DNA from: Paulinella micropora
Taxonomy: Eukaryota > Cercozoa > Imbricatea > Euglyphida > Paulinellidae
Reading direction: 5' to 3'
Length of the DNA stretch: 22,500 bases
NCBI GenBank assembly: GCA_019918135.1
Contig: WBZZ01000043.1
Span: forward strand, 195,001-217,500
The notes under the pieces are model-generated. The model saw only the letters and a program-made list of their open reading frames with translations, searched no databases and had not been told where the DNA came from. A program made the translations under genes and the position numbers. Positions 1-10,360 of the stretch are shown piece after piece. Within the stretch, counting starts at the first letter, position 1; each line of letters starts with the position of its first letter.

Positions 1-112
1 TCCCTTCCGTGCAAACATCACGGCTTAGCTGGGCATCGGGTTAATACTTTACCCACAGACTTCCTGGTTGACGAAATCAGAAGCTCCTTTTTTCTGACAT
101 TAGTCGATATTT
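1..112 (-). mobile_element. Inverted copy of the GATA-associated element (family D), window edge
   Basis: This is the reverse complement of 4543-4654, with no difference that I can see. It abuts a TATC array at about 111, just as the 4.5-kb copy abuts a GATA array. The element continues beyond the window start. Confidence 0.75.
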
Positions 113-113
113 C

Positions 114-178
<65 letters not shown>

Positions 179-340
179 ACTACCTACCTACCTACCTATC
201 TATCTATCTATCTATCTATCTAAACTACTCAATATCATTTCCGCGTGCTGGTCTCTCTCTCTCTATACATATATATATATTATATATATAATATATAATA
301 TAAAGATATATATATATACATCCATCCATCTACCTGTCTA
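111..340. repeat. TATC/TACC and TA/TC microsatellites
   Basis: A TATC array with a TACC block runs to about 223. CT and TA dinucleotide stretches follow (about 252-316), then CATC units. No coding sequence is seen from 1 to 759. The TA-rich stretch could contain a TATA element, but nothing singles one out. Confidence 0.9.
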
Positions 341-404
341 TCCAGGTCTCCCACTCAGAGAAGTTCGCCTATTTCATCTTCTTTGTGGCCTTTTTTCTAG
401 ACGG

Positions 405-640
405 TACACACATACATACATACACACATGCATACATACATATATTACATACATACGTGCATGCATGCATAGCTGCGATCTTCTCCGCTTCTCTCTAAGA
501 CTTCTTCTTTTCCAAACGTTCCATCTCTGTCTGCAGTTTAATCCTACACACAAAATATATAGACTTATATAACTCATATAGACAGACAGACAAACAGACA
601 AACAAACCGGTAGACAGACAGACAGACAAACAGACAGAGA
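405..640. repeat. CATA and CAGA/CAAA microsatellites upstream of the kinase gene
   Basis: ACAT/CATA units run at about 405-472 and AGAC/AAAC units at about 575-640. The antisense frames that read CLSVCLSV are products of these repeats, not genes. Confidence 0.85.
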
Positions 641-759
641 ACACACACATATGTATATGTGACGTATGTAGGGAGCCGCTAGTGTGCTGGGCATCACTCT
701 TGACCGACCCTCCTTGTCGTCCCCACAACCTCAGACTGCAACGTAAACAGCAGAACACA

Positions 760-1017
760 ATGCACCAAGAGGTGAAGTTAGGGTTAGGGTTAGGGTCTTT
801 GCAGCACCAGCAAGTTCTACCAGCACTTACCGCACCGTCTGCGCGCAGGAAAAGGGGCTTGAGCCCAAAACGGAAATCAAAACATTTTATGATTGGGCTG
901 CTCGAACTTCAAACAGTTTTCAAAAAACGAACATACCCAACGACTCAATCCATGCAAGGAAATGAGGCAAAACCCATAGTCAGGTCGAATATCTTTTCCC
1001 CCACCAACAGTCTACAG
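760..1017 (+). CDS. Exon 1 (tentative): basic N-terminus of the Wee1/Myt1-like kinase
   Basis: The first ATG in this open frame is at 760 (context CACAATG). The 86 codons join in frame through a 54-nt intron (gtgcat...ttag) to exon 2. The peptide holds a basic nuclear-localisation-like stretch, [13 protein letters not shown] (residues 29-41), with SP sites, as expected for a cell-cycle kinase N-terminus. Residues 7-12 are encoded by three TTAGGG units. If this exon is not used, translation could start at the tandem ATGs at 1081/1084. Confidence 0.5.
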
Positions 1018-2781
1018 GTGCATCATGGTGGGAGGACTTTGTAGGTATAAGATCTGGTATATATTCATTAGGTGAGGGCCATGATGGCTCAGGAAGAAGG
1101 GAATTTTTCCATCTGGATATCCCAGGTGCGAAGTGCGGACTGTAAGCAGGACCAAGAAGGAGGCTCATGGAAACTAAACGTTCCTCCTGACAATAAGATG
1201 GATTATCATGATGCTGATCTTCTCACTCCTTCGAGGCCAGGTGCTCGAGGTGAATCTTTGAAGTCGCACGACAACGTCGGAAGCCATGCTAGCAGCCACA
1301 GTGACGGCAGTGGTGCTTCCTTGCTCTCTTCTTCTCCTAACACCTCTTCTCTCTTCGAGGGATCTCAACCTTACACCCCATACAAATATACGACTACAGC
1401 AAGCAACGCTCCACCTACTCCTGGTGTTGTTTACGACTCTTATGGCACTCTGTTTTCGATAAACCATCCAGATAATCCTCGAGAGCTGTCCATAGACAGC
1501 AATCGCTTTTATTTTCATGAGAGTTTAGGGAAGGGGGAGTTTGGGGAGGTATGGAGAGTCCAGGATCGTTACACTGGAGAGATGTTTGCAGTGAAAAGGA
1601 CAGGAAATCGCCGCCCCAAACCCAAACAGAAAGAGATCGATCATCACGTCAGTGTGGTACGACAGTTGGCTGGTTTCTCTAACCGTTCTCAAGCGAGCGA
1701 GTCTGGTCCTTCCTCCCCTCGCCGTTTTTCTCCTCAAGCGAGCGACTCAAGTCCTTCCTCCCCTCGCCACGGTGTGGATTCCTCCCCTCGCCGCGGTTCG
1801 GATATGCGTGGCCTACCACAAGCTCTCTCCTCTCCATCCATCATTACTCCTACAAAGTCATCCTGGCACCAATATCTTCTCCAGTACGAAGCAATCTGGC
1901 GAGAAAGTGATGACAACCTTCTGATCCAGACACGCTACTACGATGGTGCATATATCTCACTTCCTCTCTCTCTCTCTCTTTCTTTCTCTCTCTCTCTTCA
2001 TTCTCTCTTATCTCTTTTCTCTCATCTCCCCTCTCTCATCTTTCTTTCTTTCTTTAGGAGTATCTGTTTTTCTTATTCAGCTAACGGGAAAAACGATAAA
2101 AATAACCCGATAATGATGCAGAGTTTGCAATCATAACCGCGTTAAATTTATGTTTTAACCCGAATTACAGCTTCAACATAGGAGTGGAGAGCAGAACGTA
2201 TTACACAAATCGCAAAACACGAGGAATTTTTGATTTAACTTGGTAATCCTGATCCACTGTTTTGCCGGAAAGTTGCAACCCTAATTTTTCAATTGGGAAA
2301 AATTCCGACAAGGTTCGAGAATCGAACCTGGGGGCTTAAATTTTCTTTAGGAGTATCTGTTTTTCTTATTCAGCTAACGGGAAAAGCGATAAAAATATAT
2401 CTCTTCTCTTTCATCTCTCTCACAATATATTCAAATATTCTAATGTAGGCATGCATAAAAACAAAAATATAATCATACATACGTACTGTATACGTTCGCA
2501 CATCTTACCTACATTCCTACATTCACACTACGTCGTTTCTTCGTAAGTATGTACACACTGTAAATAGCATACATACAGATAGATAGAAAATTTATAAATG
2601 CATACATGCATGCATGCAGTGTGTGTGTGTGTGCGAGAGAGAGAGAGAGAGAGGGGGGGGGGGGGATGTAGGTAGGCATGTAGACATAGGTAGGTAGGTA
2701 GATGGATAGATAGATAGATAGACAGACAGAAGATAGATAGATACATACATACAGATACATAGATACATAGATACAAAGTAC

Positions 2782-2831
<50 letters not shown>

Positions 2832-2916
2832 CAGATAGATCAGATAGATCGGATAGATGGATAGATAGATAGATAGATAGCCGTGGCGTGTTGTTAGGTG
2901 GGGATTCGTTATCTAC

Positions 2917-2951
<35 letters not shown>

Positions 2952-3127
2952 ATTACCTATCTATCTATCTGTCTATCCATCCATCCATCCGTCCATCCAT
3001 CCATGTACGGTATACTGGCAGGAGGGGACTCTCTCAGCTACTTCCAGCGCCTCAAGAAGCGCGACTGCCTGCAGGAACGACACTTCTGGCGGTCGGCCCA
3101 CTTTGCTGCTGCTTGTTGCTTTCTTTC

Positions 3128-3180
<53 letters not shown>

Positions 3181-3400
3181 AGGACGCACACACTCACACA
3201 CACACACATGCACACCCTTTTTTTGTGTGTGGATATGCACCAGGTTTCTCTTGCATGTGGGCAGCGCGCTGAGCTTCATGCATTCACGGTACATGCATAC
3301 ATACATACATACAATGCCTGACTGCAGCCTCCTGACTGCAGCCTCCAGGCGTTTAGTAGCAGCAGGTAGTAGGAGTTCGAGTGTAACGTGCGCGCACGTG

Positions 3401-3435
<35 letters not shown>

Positions 3436-3550
3436 ATGCGGGTGTGTCTGTATGTGTCTGTGTCTGTGTCTTTATGTGTCTGTGTCTGTGTCTGTGTGTG
3501 TTTTATATATGTATGCGCATCGACACAGAGGTAGCTAGTTACATAGATAG

Positions 3551-3591
<41 letters not shown>

Positions 3592-3632
3592 TAGATTAGA
3601 TTAGATTAGGTGAGGTGGAGGTTAGGTTAGGT

Positions 3633-3715
<83 letters not shown>

Positions 3716-3817
3716 GTAGATGAGATATCGCAAAAGGAATGTAGTCCTTGCAAAGGAACGCAGTTCACATCATAAAGAAGTTTGTGTACTTTGCATGTGT
3801 CCGGTATGGGAATCACG

Positions 3818-3883
<66 letters not shown>

Positions 3884-3957
3884 GTAGATAGATAGATAGA
3901 TAGATAGATAGATTTGGGTAGGTAGATAGGATAGGTAGGTAGGTAGGTAGGTAGGTG

Positions 3958-4024
<67 letters not shown>

Positions 4025-4500
4025 GGATGGATAGATGGATAGATAGCAGGTAGGAAGATAGTCGGATAGGTACTTAATTAGATGTTTGGATGGACGGATG
4101 GATGAATAGACAGGAAGAGAACAGACAGACAGAAATACATAGATGGAGGGAGGGAGAGAGACACATAAATGGAGAGCGCTTGTATCATGTGTGTGTGTGC
4201 TGTGTGCTGCAGGGACGTGCTGCACATGGACGTGAAGCTTGTGTCATGTGTGTGCTGTGTGCTGTCTGCTGCACATGGATGTGGTGCTGCACATGGATGT
4301 GTCTTGTGTGTGCTGTGTGCTGTGTGCGTTAGGGACTCGCTGCACATGGACGTGAAGCCTGCCTCGAGGGAGCATGTTGTTTGTGTGTGTGTGTGTGTGC
4401 TGTGTCACGTGTGTTGTGTGCGGCAGGGACGTGCTGCACCTGGACGTGAAGCCTGCCAACGTGTTCGTGGCGCTGCACAAGGGAGACCGCTGGTATTGAT

Positions 4501-4543
<43 letters not shown>

Positions 4544-5151
4544 GAAATATCGACTAATGTCAGAAAAAAGGAGCTTCTGATTTCGTCAACCAGGAAGTCT
4601 GTGGGTAAAGTATTAACCCGATGCCCAGCTAAGCCGTGATGTTTGCACGGAAGGGACTGATACAGGCAATACCAAAGCTCCCTAGTACCAGGCGGGGCCA
4701 GGGCTCGTTCCATAAAGCGCCCCTTGCAGAACGAGCTCCCACCTCCATTACAGAGGGCCCAGTAAGCAGATGGAGTTTCGAGACTGTTCGACAGTCTAGT
4801 ATAAACCGACAGAGCACTGTGGGTTTTATTCCGGGCTCAACAAGCGAGAAAGGGCACCCTGAGGGAACAGGATTGTGCTTCCCGTCGCTATTTCGGCATG
4901 TGACTTATAGGCGTATGGCTAGGCACACATAAGGCACCCCACCACGGGCCCAGCACACTCACACCATCCCCTAATTCTCTGTCTGTCGACAGATGGCACC
5001 CATTTCAAAAAATCAAGCCCAAGAGAGGGTCAGTGACACCTCAAGTGGCCTTGGTTCATTCCGTAGAGTAAGTGATAAGATCAACTGATGAAATATCGAC
5101 TAATGTCAGAAAAAAGGAGCTTCTGATTTCGTCAACCAGGAAGTCTGTGGG

Positions 5152-5203
<52 letters not shown>

Positions 5204-6035
5204 CAGATCAGATCAGATCAGAACAGAACAGGACAGGACAGGATAGGATAGGTTGGTAGGTTGGCAGGATAGGACAGGATGGGACAGGATAGGGTAGGGT
5301 AGGTTGGTAGGCAGGTAGGTAGGTAGGTAGACCGCCCACCACCTGCCTACCTACCTCCCCTACCTGCCCTTCCTACCTACCTACCTACCTACCTACCACC
5401 TATACCTAGGGCGGCCGCTGGTGCCACCCACCTACCTACCTAGCTACCTTACTTACCCTACCTATGCATGCTTGCCTGCTTGATGGTCCTCTTTTCTTTT
5501 CTTTTCTTTCTGTCCTTCCCTCCTTGCAGTAGAGAGGCGTGTTGTGTGTGGTTGATGGATGTGATGTGAAGTGTGTGTGTTGTGCTGCAGCGAGGAGGTC
5601 AGGGAGGTGAGAGAAGATGCTTCCTGCTGCAACCACACAGACCTTTACCTCTCTGCTACAAGAAGAAAGGAAAGAAAGTGATTAATGTAATGTTTGACGT
5701 GTTGTGTGTTGTGCTGCTGCCAGCGAGGAGGGCAGGGAGGTGAGGGAGTGTGCTTCTTGCGGCAACGTGCCTGGCATGGTGGGCGACGGAGACCGGTACA
5801 CATACATACATACATACATAACATACATACATACATACATACATACATACATGCACAGGTTCGTGCTGGGCGACTTCGGCACAGCTATCTTCAGCAACTC
5901 GCTTCACCATGAAGAGGTGTGTAGATATGTATGTATGTATGTAATGTAATGTAACGTAACGTATGCATGCATGTCATGTACGTATGCAGGGCGACGCTCG
6001 CTATTTGGCACCCGAGCTGATGCGAGACAACTTGG

Positions 6036-6099
<64 letters not shown>

Positions 6100-6132
6100 C
6101 ATCCATCCATCCATCCATCTATCCATCCATCC

Positions 6133-6169
<37 letters not shown>

Positions 6170-6236
6170 CGTACCTAGCTACATATCCACCCATCTACCT
6201 ACCTGCCTGCCAATCTATCTATCTATCTATCCATCC

Positions 6237-6271
<35 letters not shown>

Positions 6272-9200
6272 CATCTACCTACCTACCTACCTACCTACCT
6301 ACCTGCCTATCTATCTATCTATCATCTATCTATGTAGATCTCGCCCTCGGCGGACGTGTGTTCTCTCGGCTTCACTCTCTACGAACTCTTGCTTGGCCGC
6401 TGCTTGCCCAAAGACGGTAACCTACCTACCTACCTACCTACCTACCTACCTATACCTACCTACCTACCTACCTACCACCTACCTATCTATCTATCTACCT
6501 GCCTACCTACCTACCTACCTACCTACCCTACCCTACCCTAACCTAACCTAACTACCTACCTACCTACCTACCTATCTATCTATCTATCTGTCTATCTATA
6601 TATCTATCTAGGCAAGATCTGGCAATGGCTCCGCTCCAAGAGTTCCCGCGAAAAGTATGTATGTATGTATATGTTATGTATGTATGTATGTACGTACGTA
6701 CGTATGTACGTTCGTTACGTTACGTTAAGTTACGTACGTACGTTACCTTACGTTACGTCACGTTACCTACGTACGTACGTACTGTATGTACGTATGTATG
6801 TACGTATGTTATGTATGTATGTGTGCAGCCATGAGAATGCCAACTTCAAGGAGTCCAAGCGGCGGCAAGGCATGGCAACAGGGGTATGTGTATGTATATG
6901 TATATGTTATGTATTGTATATGTATATGTATATGTATATGTATGTGTATTTGTATATGTATATGTATGTGTATGTGTATGTTATATGTATATGTATGTGT
7001 ATGTGTTATGTATTATGTATTATGTATTATGTATATGTATATGCACATGTACATGTACATGTTACATGTGTACATGTACATGTTACATGTACATGTTACA
7101 TGTACATGTGCACATGTATACATGTACACATGTACATGAATGTATGTATAGGTATAGGAATAGGTATAGGTATAGGTATGTACATGTACATGTACAGGTA
7201 CCTGTACTTGTACCTGTACCTGTATCTGTATCTATATGTATCTGTATCTGTATCTGTATCTGTAGTCTGTCGCGAGCGTGATGGACGAGCAGTCTGAGCT
7301 GGAGCTGTGGCGCCGCACGTACGTGCCAGAGTCAGTCTTCGCCAAGACCACCATCAAGGTGACATATTCGTGTGTGTGTGTATGTATGTAATGTAATGTA
7401 ATGTTATGGTTCTGGTTATGGTTAATGGTTAATGGTTCATGGTTAATGGTAAATGATTAATGATATGGTAAATGTTAATAAATGTAAAGTGTAAAATGTA
7501 AATGTAAATGTAAATGTATTTATGTATGTATGTGTGTATGTATTTATGTGTCTCAGACGTTCAAGTCAAAAACCTGGCGCATGATCCATTACATACATAC
7601 ATACATGACATACATACAGGTGTCTCAGAAGCTGAAGTCAGTCATTTGGCGCATGATCCACCCCGACCCGGTGCGTCGCCTCGGTATGTATGTATGTATC
7701 TATGTTTGTCGGTCTGTCTGTCTGTCTGTGTCATGTATGTAATCTGTATGTACGTAGCGCTGCCGCGTCATCTCCGGCGCCTGCCCGACCTGCCCAACGG
7801 CGCAGCCTGCCGCTTCGACCCGCGCTTCGACGACCCGGTATGTGTGTATGTATGTGTGTGTATGTATGTATGTATGTATGTAGGTCTGGGAAAGCGTACT
7901 GGCCAAGCACACTGCCGCAGGTATGTATGCATGTGTATTGTTTTTACATGCCTAAAGACTGCGACGACCACACTTGTACTGCAAAAAATGCTCTACCGAG
8001 GAGGTGTGTATGTGTGCATGTGTGTGTGTGCTTTTTTCAGTGACCTGCACGTTGCACCTCTCCACGCCCAACCGCCAGTCGCTCCGTCCCTCCCCTCTGC
8101 CACAAATGAAGCTCTTCGGCGCACCAAGCGACAAAGACAAGGACAAGGACAGCGAGGTGGTGTCGTTGACGCAGCTGACGCAGCGCAGCCACAGGCCGCG
8201 CTCGAGCGCCTTGCCCATGCAGATTGACGAGGGCCACGAGCCATCCTCGTCCTTCAATAGCTTGGAGCAGACACCCAACGCGTCCCCCCACACCCCGCAC
8301 ACGACCATATCTCCCTCCCCCGGGAACTTGCTGAAGCAGCTGGCGGCAGGTCCGCCCTGCTCGCCCAAGTCGGCGCACCGCGGCGGCGGCACAAGGGAGA
8401 ACGGGGAAATGGTGCGCCTGGTAGGCGTACCAAAGGACAGCTCGGAGGTCCCGCTCAGGATCCCGCGCGCGCTCAGCAGACGCAAGATGCGCGCAGAGCA
8501 GGAGGCCAGGAGGATGGGTGGCCAGACACAGCACACACACGACATGACGGACCTGGCGCCGCAAATGACCACCATGTCCATTTCAGCCACACCACTCACC
8601 AAGTCGTCTTCTCCCAGTTCTTCTTCTTCTTCTTCTTCTTCTTCTTCTTCTTCTGCTGCTGCTGCTGCTTCTGCTTCTGCTGTTTCTTCTGTTTCTGCTT
8701 TTTCTTCTTCTTCTTCTTCTTCTTCTTCTTCTTCTTCTTCTCCTTCTTTCTCTTTTTCCTCTTTCTCTTCTTCCTCTTCTTCTTCCTCTTCCTCTTCTTC
8801 TTCTTCTTCTTCTTCTTCTTCTTCATCTTTCGCTTTTTCCTCTTTCTCTTCTTCTTCTTCTTTTTCTTCTTCTTCTTTTTCTTCCTCTTCTTCTTTTTCT
8901 TCTTCTTCTTCTTCTTCCTCCACCTCCTCTTCCTCATCCTCTCCTTGTTCTCCCCCTACTCGTCCTCCTACTTTTTTCTCTTCTTTTTCTGTTCCTTCCT
9001 CGCCTCACACCTCCACTTCTAAGCTTTCCGCCAATTCTTTCTCTTCTCTTCATCTGTCCCAATCCATGCCCAACGTACTACCCACCGGACCAAGGTATGT
9101 ATGTATGTATGTATGCATGCATGTATGTATGTATTGATGTATGTGTGTGTCATGTCAGGAGTCCTGTGTTGTCTCCAGTGTTGCGTGCGGCCTCCTTCTC

Positions 9201-9354
9201 CTCCCCCCTACTCCCCTTCGTAGCCCCGGAACACACCTCACACAAGGTGTCTTCTCTCTCTCTCTCTCTCTCTCTCTCCTTCCCCCCCCCCCCCCCCCCC
9301 TTCCTTCCATCTCTCTCTACAACTAGATTACATTTTAATTTACTTCACTTGACA

Positions 9355-9430
<76 letters not shown>

Positions 9431-9662
9431 GGACACCGTGATAGCCCAGTGGTCAAGTTCTACCAATCTGGGCCCTGTCGCCAGTTCGATTCCCGTCGGT
9501 GCCACCAGTATTTTCATTGAACATACCGGTCCGTCTGGAAGTGTTGGAACTGCCCTTGCGGGGGTGTCATTAGAGCCTATCGTCAATTCTTCGTACTCCC
9601 CTCACGGGTGAGACGATGGAGGCGCATGTGCAGAAATGCATCAGCCATTGACAGAGAAGCAC

Positions 9663-9720
<58 letters not shown>

Positions 9721-9982
9721 GGACACCGTGATAGCCCAGTGGTCAAGTTCTACCATCTGGGCCCTGTCGCCAGTTCGATTCCCGTCGGTGCCACCAGTAT
9801 TTTCATTGAACATACCGGTCTATTTCTGGACCAGTATTTTCATTGAACATACCGGCCCGTCTGGAAGTGTTGGAACTGCCCTTGCGGGGGTGTCATTAGA
9901 GCTTATCGTCAATTCTTCGTACTCCCCGTGAGACGATGGAGGCGCATGTGCAGAAATGCATCAGCCATTGACAGAGAAGCAC

Positions 9983-10057
<75 letters not shown>

Positions 10058-10325
10058 GGACACCGTGATAGCCCAGTGGTCAAGTTCTACCATCTGGGCC
10101 CTGTCGCCAGTTCGATTCCCGTCGGTGCCACCAGTATTTTCATTGAACAGACCGGTCTGTCTGGACTAGTATTTTCATTGAACATACCGGTCCCTGTCTG
10201 GAAGTGTTGGAACTGCCCTTGCGGGGGTGTCATTACAGCCTATCGTCAATTCTTCGTACTCCCCTCACGGGTGAGACGATGGAGGCGCATGTGCAGAAAT
10301 GCATCAGCCATTGACAGAGAAGCAC

Positions 10326-10360
<35 letters not shown>

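Noticed and set aside
1..112. tRNA-like head in family D (minus sense, near gcttagctgggc and ggttgacgaaatc)
   Set aside because: The match to A and B boxes is too weak to claim.
778..795. A chromosome end
   Set aside because: Only three TTAGGG units, embedded in an open frame with genes continuing on both sides.
3170..3183. Acceptor ctttcag after the long CT run as the start of exon 4
   Set aside because: The following sequence is CACA repeat. The acceptor at 3241-3243 gives [15 protein letters not shown] in the right phase.
4636..4932. A 98-residue frame inside family D as a gene
   Set aside because: It lies in an intron within a repeated element. No recognisable domain and no matching frame in the other copies.
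113..6611. CRISPR array, suggested by regular short repeats
   Set aside because: The repeats are uninterrupted 4-bp microsatellites without unique spacers, in a eukaryotic intron setting.
7945..8005. An extra exon between exons 15 and 16 (peptide [16 protein letters not shown])
   Set aside because: Its 46-nt length would break the phase between exons 15 and 16, which join cleanly without it.
7952..8923. Long antisense frame rich in Glu and Lys
   Set aside because: It is the complement of the polyserine TTC repeat and of kinase exon 16, which has splice and phase support. The composition is a repeat artefact.
9431..9507. A functional tRNA gene
   Set aside because: The A and B boxes fit, but the T-stem and anticodon arm do not pair properly, CCA is encoded, and the same head recurs in several SINE copies with a common body.
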